This document shows, in pieces, positions 7,151 through 14,307 of a stretch of DNA of 27,666 nucleotides. Source of the stretch: Anaerolineae bacterium. Lineage in GTDB: Bacteria > Chloroflexota > Anaerolineae > B4-G1. The stretch spans positions 1-27,666 of the forward strand of contig JADHWW010000122.1 in assembly GCA_016783285.1 (NCBI GenBank), read 5' to 3'. The translations under genes were made by a program, and so were the position numbers. The notes beneath the pieces are model-generated. The model was not told the DNA's origin, ran no database searches, and saw only the letters and a list, made by a program, of their open reading frames with translations. Positions within the stretch are counted from its first letter, which is position 1. Each line of letters opens with the position of its first letter.

Positions 7151-8254
7151 ATGCCAGAGAAAAAAGCCCGAGTTCGAGCAGAGCCCCTGCAGGATTTCTG
7201 CGTGCGGGTGTTTGAAAAGATGGACGTCCCGGAAGAGGACGCCCGCATCACGGCCGGCGTGCTGGTGACGGCCAACTTGCGAGGGGTTGACAGCCACGGC
7301 GTGGCCCGACTGCGGCGGTACGTCAACGGCCTGCGGGACGGCATGATGATCGCCCGGCCTGACGTGCAGGTGGTGACTGAAACTCCCACCACGGCGCTGA
7401 TTGACGCCGGGGACGGGCTGGGCCAGCCAGTCTCTTACCGGGCGATGGAAAAGGCCATCCAGAAGGCGCTGGACCTGGGAGCCGGTTTCGTGACAGTGCG
7501 CAACTCTAACCACTACGGCATTGCCGGCTACTATGCCATGATGGCGCTGGAGCACGACTGCATCGGCATCTCGATGACCAACGCCGCCGTGCTGGTGGTG
7601 CCGACATTTGGGCGGGACGCGAGGCTGGGCACCAACCCCATTGCAGTGGCAGCGCCGGCGGGCCAGGAGCGTCCTTTCGTGCTGGACATGGCCACCAGCA
7701 CCGTGCCACGCGGCAAACTGGAGGTCTACCACCGGCTGGAGAAGCCGATGCCCCTGGGCTGGGCCACCGACGAGACCGGCACGCCGACGACCGAGGCCGG
7801 GCGGGTATTGGAGAATTTCAAGCAGCGGGCCGGCGGCGGGTTACTGCCACTGGGCGGGGCCGGTGAACTCTTGCGCGGCTACAAGGGATACGGCCTGGCG
7901 CTCCTGGTGGACGTTCTCTGCGCCATCCTCTCCGGCGCGGCCTACGCCGATCTGGTCTATCCCAAAGACGAGCAGGGCCACCCGCTCCCCTCGGCCATCG
8001 GCCACTTTTTCGGTGTACTACGCGTGGACGGGTTCCGGCCCATCGAAGAGTTCAAGGCGGCGATGGACGACATCCAGCGGCGGATGAAAGACACTCCCAA
8101 GGCCGAGGGCGCCGACCGCATCTATATCCACGGCGAGAAAGAGTACGAGGAGGCGGAGCGGCGTTCTCGTGACGGCATCCCGCTCAACCCCAAGGTAGCG
8201 GCGGATCTGCGGGCGGTTGCGGAAGAGGTGGGGGTGGAGACGGTAGGCTGGTAA
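7151..8254 (+). CDS. LDH2-family malate/L-lactate dehydrogenase
   Basis: A 367-residue NAD(P)-dependent oxidoreductase of the LDH2/MDG fold, unrelated to classical LDH/MDH. It shows GVDSHGVARLRRYV (catalytic histidine H49), RNSNHYGIAGYYAMMALEHD, TFGRDARLGTNPIAVAAPA and RGYKGYGLALLVDVL, all family hallmarks at usual spacing and full length. It reduces or oxidises a 2-hydroxyacid; malate or lactate is likely given larA, glcDF, malic enzyme and PEPCK nearby, but the substrate cannot be read from sequence. ATG 7151 has GGAGG 5 nt upstream. The gene stands alone after a promoter at 6997-7025, divergent from LKR. Its TAA stop is the first triplet of an 8-nt tandem repeat. Confidence 0.9.
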   Translation: MPEKKARVRAEPLQDFCVRVFEKMDVPEEDARITAGVLVTANLRGVDSHGVARLRRYVNGLRDGMMIARPDVQVVTETPTTALIDAGDGLGQPVSYRAMEKAIQKALDLGAGFVTVRNSNHYGIAGYYAMMALEHDCIGISMTNAAVLVVPTFGRDARLGTNPIAVAAPAGQERPFVLDMATSTVPRGKLEVYHRLEKPMPLGWATDETGTPTTEAGRVLENFKQRAGGGLLPLGGAGELLRGYKGYGLALLVDVLCAILSGAAYADLVYPKDEQGHPLPSAIGHFFGVLRVDGFRPIEEFKAAMDDIQRRMKDTPKAEGADRIYIHGEKEYEEAERRSRDGIPLNPKVAADLRAVAEEVGVETVGW

Positions 8255-8275
8255 ATTGGTAGATTGGTAGATTAG
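8252..8275. repeat. (TARATTGG)3 tandem repeat including a stop codon
   Basis: Three 8-nt units (TAAATTGG, TAGATTGG, TAGATTAG) follow without a gap from the LDH2 stop codon. The same unit occurs at 12654-12685, 15683-15690 and 17061-17068. Confidence 0.8.
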
Positions 8276-8277
8276 CA

Positions 8278-8294
8278 GGTGGAGAGTATCCACC
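8278..8294 (+). terminator. Hairpin after the LDH2 gene
   Basis: GGTGGA (8278-8283) pairs with TCCACC (8289-8294) over a 5-nt loop. Imperfect pairing can extend between the TAGATTGG repeats on the left and ACCAATC repeats on the right. There is no T-run, so termination is uncertain. Confidence 0.35.
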
Positions 8295-8340
8295 AATCCT
8301 ACCAATCCGTTGATCCGCTAATCCCGCCAATCCGTGTTCT

Positions 8341-10580
8341 TAGCCTATATTTCGCACATTTCCAATTGAATAGAGGGCAAATTCACCTGCCTGATGGGCA
8401 CACTCCGGCTGTCTAGGGGGTACAGGGTAGAGGCTGAAGTCGCTCCAGACCCCTATCGGCTGGCTTTGGGGAGGGAGCGGGCACCTTTCTTGCTCCCTGG
8501 ACGTACTTCGCCCCTCCCGCCAGCCCGGGCCTACGCAGCGACTTGCCAACCTCTGGGAGGTGGCAAAGCCAGGGGAAGGGTGTCACCGGCCGGAAGCAGA
8601 AGGTGCAGCCAGCGGGGGCGGCGGAGGTCCACCAAGATACGGGCCAGAATTTGCAGGAGAAGAGCCTGTTCCTCATCCACTGGGACAACGCGGTACAGCA
8701 TGCTACCATCCCAGCACAAGGTTTCGATGACATCCAGATGCTCGAGTTTTTCGATGATCCGCCTGGTCGTCATCTGCAATCCATTCTGGCGCACCTGGCG
8801 TTCCAGCAGGCTGTAGGCGAGCAAGGCCAGCATATTGATGAGCAGCATACCCTCAATACGCTCGTCCTTGTGCAGATAGATGGGCGAGACCTTCAAGTCA
8901 CTCTTGGAGACTTTGAAGCGCTTCTCCACACCATCCTTCTGGCGGTAGAGGTCGAACATGCGCTGCATCGAGAGCCGCCAGTCATTGGTGACCAGGAGGT
9001 AGCGACCGTCTTTCTGTATCGCCAGCAAGAAGGTATGGCGGTCGAGCCACCAGCGCAGACGAATCTGGCCTTGCTCATCGGTGTAGGCCTTTGCCCGCAC
9101 GAACTTGCCGACAGACGACCTCTTGATCCGGGTATCGGCTCGTTTCTGAACGGCCTCGACGGTGCGGTGGTAAGGCCTGCCGATCTTGGTCTGCACTTCC
9201 TTCAATTCCTGGCGCAAGGCTCTCAACTTGGTGACCCGCCCCTTACGTAAGGCGCTGCGCATTGGCCCGCTGAGGACCACCAGTCCTCTGTGAGTGACTT
9301 GCCGGCCTTCGTGTTTGAAGGTGACCTGGCAGGGTCGGCCCCAATAGCCTTTGCATCCACGCTCATCGTTCAGCGGCAGAGCGTAGAACTGCTCGTCGGG
9401 GTAGCTCACCAACAGTTCTCGGTGAGCCTTCTTCTGAGGCTGGAGCCCAGCCAGGTAGCGTAGACCACGATCGTCATACGCGATGGCCAACTTGTCATTC
9501 AGGTTAGCCCGGTCGCCGATGATGACCGTTTCCTGGACAGACCAGCCGTGATCTCTCAGGAGGTGACACAACCGGTCCATGTTCTCCTGCACGGTAGCCA
9601 TGTCGGCTGTTCGTCCGGCCCACAATCCATACTCCGTGGGAATGTTGCCATCGGCGGCCACATCCAGGCCAGCCTTGAACTTGCGCTTATTCATCGGTGT
9701 GTTGTGGGCGAATCCAAAGTTCACGTGCTTGCTGTCAGCGTAACTGCCGTGGAGCGCGAAGGCTGTCAGATCGTAGAAGATGACCGACAGGTCGACGTCT
9801 GCCCGCAGGAGCGCCTGGTGGACGATGTCCTGCCAGATGTCGCGCGTGTGCTGGCTGATCGCATCCAACGTGCGTGCCAGGCGGTCGTCGTTGAACTTGG
9901 CCGCCGGTATACCCAACTGGTAGACCAGCACCGTCCGGGCCAGCCAGTCTGCGATCAGATAGAGCGGTCGGGGAGCCATCAGCCGGTTGAGAACCATCAC
10001 GACGGCTACTGTGCCGTGATCTACTTCTGCTCTCGTGGGACAGTGGCGATTGATGGCCTTTCGTACCTGGAGTACCTCCAGCAGAGCGTACAGCACTGGC
10101 AAGGCTCCCATCTGTCGCCGCAACTGAGAGCGGGTCAACATGTCCACCACGGCGGCCATGGTCAACGCCCCCTTCAACATCAGTTGCGTCAGGTGCTTGA
10201 TCAGTGCTGCTCGACGATGAACTCGTTGCCAGGCACGATGTATTTGCCAACGAAACTCTTTCCGCAACCACCTGCGGGAGCGATGCGCAGGCTGCCAAGG
10301 GACGAGCGAACCGGATTGGGGATCGTGAGTGACCACACCTGTCAACGCAGGCGGGGACTCCACGTTCCTGTCATACTCGACCGCGGGCGCGGCAATGAAA
10401 ACCAGGCAAACGGTGGCCCACAAGAACCAAGCCGAAGCGGGAATCTGGCGGAATCGCGTGATCAAGTGCATCGGGAGGCCTCCTTTCGGATACGGAATCG
10501 GCGTCCCTATATTGCCACAGAACCCGCAATTCCGCCAGTCTGCTCTCTATTCAGTTTTCAAGGTGCGAAATATAGGCTTA
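8341..10580 (-). mobile_element. IS1634-like insertion sequence, complete
   Basis: About 2.24 kb bounded by inverted repeats. GCCTATATTTCGCAC at 8343-8357 and its exact complement at 10563-10577 give a 15-bp perfect core; after 9 unmatched nt on each side a second matching block follows (TGAATAGAG at 8367-8375, CTCTATTCA at 10545-10553). A single transposase fills it on the minus strand. The triplet TTA flanks both ends (8340-8342 and 10578-10580), so a target duplication longer than 3 bp is not seen. The right end lies at the ribosome binding site of the gene at 10596. Bases 8341-8530 are the non-coding left end. Confidence 0.88.
8531..10471 (-). CDS. IS1634-family-like DDE transposase
   Basis: A 646-residue DDE transposase. 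The triad can be placed as D234 (VIFYDLTAFALHG), D320 (VIIGDRANLN) and E516 (YRQKDGVEKRFKVSK), the last in the Y-x-x-K-D-x-V-E form typical of IS1634 and related groups. The region LNRLMAPRPLYLIADWL near residue 160 is the conserved N-terminal part. The ATG at 10471 has a good AGGAGG 7 nt upstream. The N-terminus (ITRFRQIPASAWFLWATVCLVFIAAPAV) is hydrophobic like a signal anchor, which is odd for a transposase and makes the protein longer than usual. A later start is possible, though no better ribosome binding site was found. The frame is intact, so the element may be active. Confidence 0.9.
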   Translation of the reverse strand: MHLITRFRQIPASAWFLWATVCLVFIAAPAVEYDRNVESPPALTGVVTHDPQSGSLVPWQPAHRSRRWLRKEFRWQIHRAWQRVHRRAALIKHLTQLMLKGALTMAAVVDMLTRSQLRRQMGALPVLYALLEVLQVRKAINRHCPTRAEVDHGTVAVVMVLNRLMAPRPLYLIADWLARTVLVYQLGIPAAKFNDDRLARTLDAISQHTRDIWQDIVHQALLRADVDLSVIFYDLTAFALHGSYADSKHVNFGFAHNTPMNKRKFKAGLDVAADGNIPTEYGLWAGRTADMATVQENMDRLCHLLRDHGWSVQETVIIGDRANLNDKLAIAYDDRGLRYLAGLQPQKKAHRELLVSYPDEQFYALPLNDERGCKGYWGRPCQVTFKHEGRQVTHRGLVVLSGPMRSALRKGRVTKLRALRQELKEVQTKIGRPYHRTVEAVQKRADTRIKRSSVGKFVRAKAYTDEQGQIRLRWWLDRHTFLLAIQKDGRYLLVTNDWRLSMQRMFDLYRQKDGVEKRFKVSKSDLKVSPIYLHKDERIEGMLLINMLALLAYSLLERQVRQNGLQMTTRRIIEKLEHLDVIETLCWDGSMLYRVVPVDEEQALLLQILARILVDLRRPRWLHLLLPAGDTLPLALPPPRGWQVAA

Positions 10581-10595
10581 GGAGGAGTCAAAACA

Positions 10596-10919
10596 ATGCG
10601 CAGATGGACGGTGCGGGATCGCCGTGGACACGAGATTTACCTCACCGAGGAACGGTGGAGGCACATCACCGAGAGGCACGACGAGTTGATCGGGCACCTG
10701 GACGATGTGCTAGACACGGTTCGGAGGGGGCGCAGGCGACAGGAACCGCTTGCACCTCAAAGTTACAGATACTATTGGCGCTGTGACACTCTGCCGAGAG
10801 GCTATACGCACATTATGGTAATTGTTGCTTCCCGGTTCCGCACTCTGCCAGATGGGACAGTTGAGCCGAATGACTTTATCGTTACCGCCTGGGGCAAAGC
10901 CAGGCGCGAAGGGAGGTGA
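10596..10919 (+). CDS. Toxin-like small protein, putative PBECR-type nuclease fold
   Basis: A 107-residue basic protein: MRRWTVRDRRGHEIYLTEER, then WRHITERHDELIGHLDDVLD, a middle SYRYYWRCDTLP strand, THIMVIVASRF and an end PNDFIVTAWG. The order (basic strand, 'RW..I..RH.EL' helix, 'yyw' strand, 'i.Vvv.' strand, final aromatic) matches the frameshifted gene at 4916-5382 and resembles small barnase/EndoU/RelE-type nucleases; the fold call is tentative. The frame is open upstream to 10329, but that part is IS sequence. ATG 10596 follows GGAGGAG at 10581-10587 and is taken as the start. A DUF2283-like gene begins 4 bp after the stop. The IS ends exactly before the ribosome binding site, so any native promoter is now 2.2 kb away. 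Confidence 0.68.
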   Translation: MRRWTVRDRRGHEIYLTEERWRHITERHDELIGHLDDVLDTVRRGRRRQEPLAPQSYRYYWRCDTLPRGYTHIMVIVASRFRTLPDGTVEPNDFIVTAWGKARREGR

Positions 10920-10923
10920 GGAT

Positions 10924-11361
10924 ATGACGCCAAGACCTTGGTGGCTGATTGAATTTGAGATTACCCTGGAAGATGGCACCATCGTTCACTGTGACTATGA
11001 CAAGGAGGGGGACATTCTGGAACTCTTCTTCAGACGAGGTCCGGCTACCTGCACCGTCGAACTGACAGACAATATCATCCTGCGCTTTGATCGGGAAAAC
11101 GAGACGCCCCTCAGTCTGGGGTTAATCAGCTACTCGGCACTGTCAAATTTGGCCGAGATCGGGCCTTATGGTTTTCGCCTGAAACTGGACGAAATACGCG
11201 AGGATGTGCGTCAGACGGTCTTGAAAATTATCACCACGTGGCCGGTGAATCGCTTCTTGAAGGTGCTCACCTATTTCCCGCCGCGCGCCAAACGACCGGT
11301 ACCGATCACTTTTGTCGAAAGGATGCCCGCTTTCGTTCAGGCCCAAAGGCAGGTGGCTTAA
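10924..11361 (+). CDS. DUF2283-like protein with C-terminal extension, putative partner of the toxin-like gene
   Basis: A 145-residue protein. Residues about 10-70 (EFEITLEDGTIVHCDYDKEG, DILELFF, NIILRFDRENETPLSLGLIS) match the DUF2283 pattern of a 'YD...D.l.l.f' strand and a later 'l.fD.....l.gl.' strand. Beyond residue 75 there is a helical and basic tail (LDEIREDVRQTVLKIITTWP...) not present in the shorter copy at 4647. ATG 10924 has GGGAGG upstream, starts 4 bp after the toxin-like gene, and the TAA overlaps the larA ATG by one base (TAATG). So toxin-like gene, this gene and larA are probably co-translated. The antitoxin role is inference. Confidence 0.68.
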   Translation: MTPRPWWLIEFEITLEDGTIVHCDYDKEGDILELFFRRGPATCTVELTDNIILRFDRENETPLSLGLISYSALSNLAEIGPYGFRLKLDEIREDVRQTVLKIITTWPVNRFLKVLTYFPPRAKRPVPITFVERMPAFVQAQRQVA

Positions 11362-12656
11362 TGGAAACGTACACCGTACCCTACGGCAAAGGTGAAATCA
11401 GCTTCGACTTGCCATCTGGCATGCGCGGTCACCTGGTGGTCTCGAAGCCCGCCCCGCCTGTCGAGGACGTGCCGGCGGCCATCGCCGAGGCGCTGGCCCA
11501 CCCCATCGGCTCGCCACCGCTGCGGGAACTGGCCCGCCCCGGCGACCAGGTCTGCATCGTCTTTACCGACGTCACCCGCGCCAGCCCCGACCACCTGCTG
11601 GTACCGGCGATCCTGCGGGAATTGGCAGCGGCCGGGGTGCGCGACGAGGACGTCACCCTCCTGTGTGGCATCGGCATGCACCGGCCCTCGACGACCGAGG
11701 AAAAGATCGCCAAACTGGGGGCGGAGACGGTGGCCCGCTACCGCGTCATTGACAACGAGCCGCAGAACCCCGACGCGCTGGTGGACCTGGGCGTCACGCC
11801 GGGTGGGGTGCCGGTCTCGGCCCACCGGGCGGCGGTGGAGGCGGACCTGCTGATCGGTACCGGGCTGGTCGAGCCGCACCAGTACGCCGGCTACTCTGGC
11901 GGGCGCAAGACGGTGGCGGTGGGCGCGGCCGGCGAACCGCTCATCGCCCACACCCACGGCCCGGCCTTTGTAGATCACCCTGGCACGCGGCTGGGCCGCA
12001 TCGAGGGCAACCCCTTCCACGAGGCCATCACCGAGGCCGCCCGCCGCGCCAACCTGCGCTTCATCCTCAACGTCGTACTGGACGACGAGAAGCGGGTCGT
12101 CTGCGTGAAGGCAGGGGAGCCGGTGGAGACGCACGCGCAGTTGGTCGCCTTCGCCCGCTCCATCTACGAGGTGGACATCCCCCACCAGTACGACGTCGCC
12201 ATCGGCGGGGTGGGTTTCCCCAAGGACGCCAATCTCTACCAGGCCAGCCGGGCCGCCTCCTATCTCTTCTTCGCGCCGACGCCGGTCGTCAAGCCGGGCG
12301 GCTTTCTCATCATCCCGGCCCGCTGCGAGGAGGGCGCGGGCGACGGAGTGGGGGAGCAGCGGTTCCTCGCCGCCATGCGAGACGCGCCCGACGTTCAGTT
12401 CATCCTGGACGATGCCCGGAAGCACGGCTACCCTCCGGGTCAGCAGCGGGCCTTTGTGATGGCCAAGGTGCTGGAGGGAGCGCGGGTGGTCATCGTGGGC
12501 AGCGAGTGCCCGGACGTGGTGGCGGCCTGCAAGATGACCCCCGCCACGACGATGGGGGAAGCGCTGGAGATGGCCGCTCAGGAGTTGGGGCCGGATTTGG
12601 ATGTGCTCATCGTGCCCCACGCGCTGCTGACACTGCCGGTGGTGGTGGGCCGGTAG
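11361..12656 (+). CDS. larA: Nickel-dependent lactate racemase LarA
   Basis: A 431-residue LarA homologue of usual length. Key residues line up with Lactiplantibacillus plantarum LarA shifted by one: H107 in GIGMHRPSTTEE (known H108), H173 in EPHQYAGYSGGRK (known H174), K183 in SGGRK (known K184, which carries the nickel-pincer cofactor) and H199 in LIAHTHG (known H200, nickel ligand). It interconverts D- and L-lactate, or a similar 2-hydroxyacid in other family members. The start at 11361 is chosen because homology begins there and it overlaps the upstream stop. Cofactor genes larB, larC and larE are not in the window. The glcF/glcD and LDH2 neighbours fit a role in lactate use. The TAG stop lies in an 8-nt tandem repeat. 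Confidence 0.9.
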   Translation: METYTVPYGKGEISFDLPSGMRGHLVVSKPAPPVEDVPAAIAEALAHPIGSPPLRELARPGDQVCIVFTDVTRASPDHLLVPAILRELAAAGVRDEDVTLLCGIGMHRPSTTEEKIAKLGAETVARYRVIDNEPQNPDALVDLGVTPGGVPVSAHRAAVEADLLIGTGLVEPHQYAGYSGGRKTVAVGAAGEPLIAHTHGPAFVDHPGTRLGRIEGNPFHEAITEAARRANLRFILNVVLDDEKRVVCVKAGEPVETHAQLVAFARSIYEVDIPHQYDVAIGGVGFPKDANLYQASRAASYLFFAPTPVVKPGGFLIIPARCEEGAGDGVGEQRFLAAMRDAPDVQFILDDARKHGYPPGQQRAFVMAKVLEGARVVIVGSECPDVVAACKMTPATTMGEALEMAAQELGPDLDVLIVPHALLTLPVVVGR

Positions 12657-12685
12657 ATTGGTAAATTGGTAAATTGGTAGATTGG
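12654..12685. repeat. (TARATTGG)4 tandem repeat including the larA stop codon
   Basis: Four perfect-phase 8-nt units TAGATTGG, TAAATTGG, TAAATTGG, TAGATTGG. The first three bases are the larA stop. Related units follow the LDH2 gene and both glcD copies. Confidence 0.85.
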
Positions 12686-12719
12686 TGAGAGGGGTGTCGC
12701 TTCCACACTACGCAACAAA

Positions 12720-12780
12720 CCCGCCCACCTAGCCAGGATTTCCTGGCAGGTCACCATCCGGTGACTTTTCGGTGGGCGGG
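12720..12780. other. Three-way-junction palindrome (structured RNA or DNA element)
   Basis: A 10-bp perfect outer stem (12720-12729 CCCGCCCACC with 12771-12780 GGTGGGCGGG) encloses two perfect 6-bp hairpins: GCCAGG/CCTGGC (12732-12737, 12742-12747) and GTCACC/GGTGAC (12750-12755, 12760-12765), each with a 4-nt loop. It is not a tRNA. It lies 63 bp after larA and could be a mobile palindromic element, an RNA structure or a composite terminator; I cannot tell which. Confidence 0.6.
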
Positions 12781-12782
12781 AG

Positions 12783-12801
12783 AAACCTGTAGCAGGTTTT
12801 T
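12783..12801 (+). terminator. Possible rho-independent terminator of larA
   Basis: AAACCTG (12783-12789) pairs with CAGGTTT (12793-12799) across a TAG loop, followed by TT and a further T-rich stretch. The stem is short and AT-flanked, so it is a weak terminator at best. Confidence 0.4.
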
Positions 12802-12836
12802 GATGTTTTGATCATACACGCGATCCGCCAATTCCG

Positions 12837-12976
12837 TACCGGACACTTTTTGCCAAACGCGCGGATTCCGGATGTCGTAACTTGTTGCGGTGACCTTGTT
12901 GACAAAACCAACGGTGCAAACCGCATCTTGGGCCAAAAACGCCAACAAGTTGGCGCGTCCGTAAAAGTGTCCGGTA
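12837..12976. repeat. 140-bp nested inverted repeat, MITE-like
   Basis: The ends form a perfect 14-bp inverted repeat (TACCGGACACTTTT at 12837-12850, complement at 12963-12976). Three further complementary blocks are nested in order: 12857-12862 with 12953-12958, 12879-12887 with 12943-12951, and 12886-12891 with 12920-12925. The whole can fold into one long imperfect hairpin. Short open frames across it show no recognisable protein. No target duplication is seen. The remainder, 12977-13113, shows only a small hairpin (13064-13081) and the glcF ribosome binding site. Confidence 0.6.
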
Positions 12977-13113
12977 GTGAAGCCGCCAGCAAAATTCACA
13001 AGTCAATCAAGCGTTGGATCTGGCGATTCGATGTGAGCAGCAAGATGTCTACTCACGCTCAGAGCGGATCGCCACATCCGCGACTGGAGCAACGAGGGAG
13101 GTAACAGAACTAG

Positions 13114-14307
13114 ATGACCATTGATGAACCGATCACCGCACCCCAACGCTCCGCCGAGGAGGAGGCGCTGCACTGCATCCGCTGCGGTGAGTGTCTCTCG
13201 GTCTGCCCGGTCTATCGAGAGACGCGCATTGAGACGCTGTCGCCGCGCGGCAAAGTAGCCCTCTATCGCGCCGCCGGCGAGGGCGATCTGACAGTTGGCG
13301 AAATCTATGCTGACAAATTCTACACCTGCCTGATGTGCGAGGCCTGCCGGGAAGTCTGTCCCAGCGGCGTCGAGTTGGACGCGATCCTGAACCAGTCCCG
13401 CGCCGACCTGGCCCACAGTGGCCTGATGCCCGCTTCCCTGCGACGATTGAGCGAGACTATTGTCGCGGCGGGTAACATCTCCGACGAGGATAACGAGCAA
13501 CGCCTCGGTTGGACTGAGAATATGCCGTCAATGCCCGCCGGCCTCGACCACGGCGGGCAGGCCGAGGTGGCCTACTTTGTGGGCTGTGTGTCGTCGCTGT
13601 TCCCGGCCAGTTACCGCATTCCCCAGTCACTGGTCGAAATCTTTGAAAAGGCTGACGTGAATTACGCCCTCATGGGCAGCGACGAGCGCTGCTGCGGCTA
13701 CCCTCTTCTGCTCAACGGCGAGGTCGAACGCGCGCTGGAGATGGCGCGGCACAACATTGAGGCGGTGAAAGCCACCGGCGCGACAAAGGTCGTGATGACC
13801 TGTCCATCCTGCTACCACATGTGGAAGTACATCTACCCGGAACTGCTCGACGACGGGGAGTTGGACGGGCTCGAGATCCTGCACGAAACCGAGATTCTAG
13901 CCGAGATGGCCCGCGAGGGGCGGCTGCGTTTCAAGCCCTGGCCGGTCACAGTGACCTACCACGATTCGTGTGACCTGGGCCGCAAGAGCGGCGTCTACGA
14001 ACCCCCGCGCGAGGTGCTGCAAGCCATCCCCGAACTGGAGTTGGTGGAGATGGCCGACCACCACGAGAACTCGCTCTGCTGCGGAGGCGGCGGCAACCTG
14101 GAGACCTACGATCGAGACCTGGCCCAGGCGCTGCCTCGCCGGCGGTTGGAGCAAGCCCGGGATGCGGGAGCCAAGTACATCGTCGTCTCTTGCCAACAGT
14201 GCAAGCGCACCCTGTTCGGAGCCGCCCGCCGCGAGAGAATTCGCATCCGCACGATGGACCTGGCCGAGGTGGTGGCGCGACAACTTGAAGGAGAGAGCGA
14301 TGCTTGA
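13114..14307 (+). CDS. glcF: Glycolate/D-lactate oxidase iron-sulfur subunit (GlcF-like)
   Basis: A 397-residue (Fe-S) protein. Two [4Fe-4S] motifs stand at the N-terminus: CIRCGECLSVCP (C21, C24, C27, C31) and CLMCEACREVCP (C72, C75, C78, C82). Two CCG domains follow, marked by VGCVSSLFP...ERCCGYP, CPSCYHMW, HDSCDLGR and SLCCGGGGNLE, with a final VVSCQQCKRTL. It passes electrons from a flavin subunit to the membrane quinone pool or another acceptor. The glcD-like gene follows with an 8-bp overlap, so they are co-translated. GGGAGG lies 12 nt before ATG 13114, a rather long spacing. Oxidation of lactate is favoured over glycolate by the nearby larA, but not proven. HdrD-type roles are an alternative. 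Confidence 0.87.
   Translation: MTIDEPITAPQRSAEEEALHCIRCGECLSVCPVYRETRIETLSPRGKVALYRAAGEGDLTVGEIYADKFYTCLMCEACREVCPSGVELDAILNQSRADLAHSGLMPASLRRLSETIVAAGNISDEDNEQRLGWTENMPSMPAGLDHGGQAEVAYFVGCVSSLFPASYRIPQSLVEIFEKADVNYALMGSDERCCGYPLLLNGEVERALEMARHNIEAVKATGATKVVMTCPSCYHMWKYIYPELLDDGELDGLEILHETEILAEMAREGRLRFKPWPVTVTYHDSCDLGRKSGVYEPPREVLQAIPELELVEMADHHENSLCCGGGGNLETYDRDLAQALPRRRLEQARDAGAKYIVVSCQQCKRTLFGAARRERIRIRTMDLAEVVARQLEGESDA

Noticed and set aside
8335..10586. A 5-6 bp target site duplication for the insertion sequence
   Set aside because: Flanks differ apart from a shared TTA, too short to call.
11358..12620. A 420-codon minus-strand open frame opposite larA
   Set aside because: Low-complexity arginine/glycine/histidine composition typical of an antisense shadow; larA has all catalytic residues.
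12720..12780. tRNA gene
   Set aside because: Only three stems, outer stem of 10 bp and 61 nt in total; no anticodon or T arm consensus.
12751..13104. Small open frames on both strands in the larA-glcF spacer
   Set aside because: They run through the inverted repeats, have no convincing ribosome binding site and no recognisable protein; the structure explains the region better.
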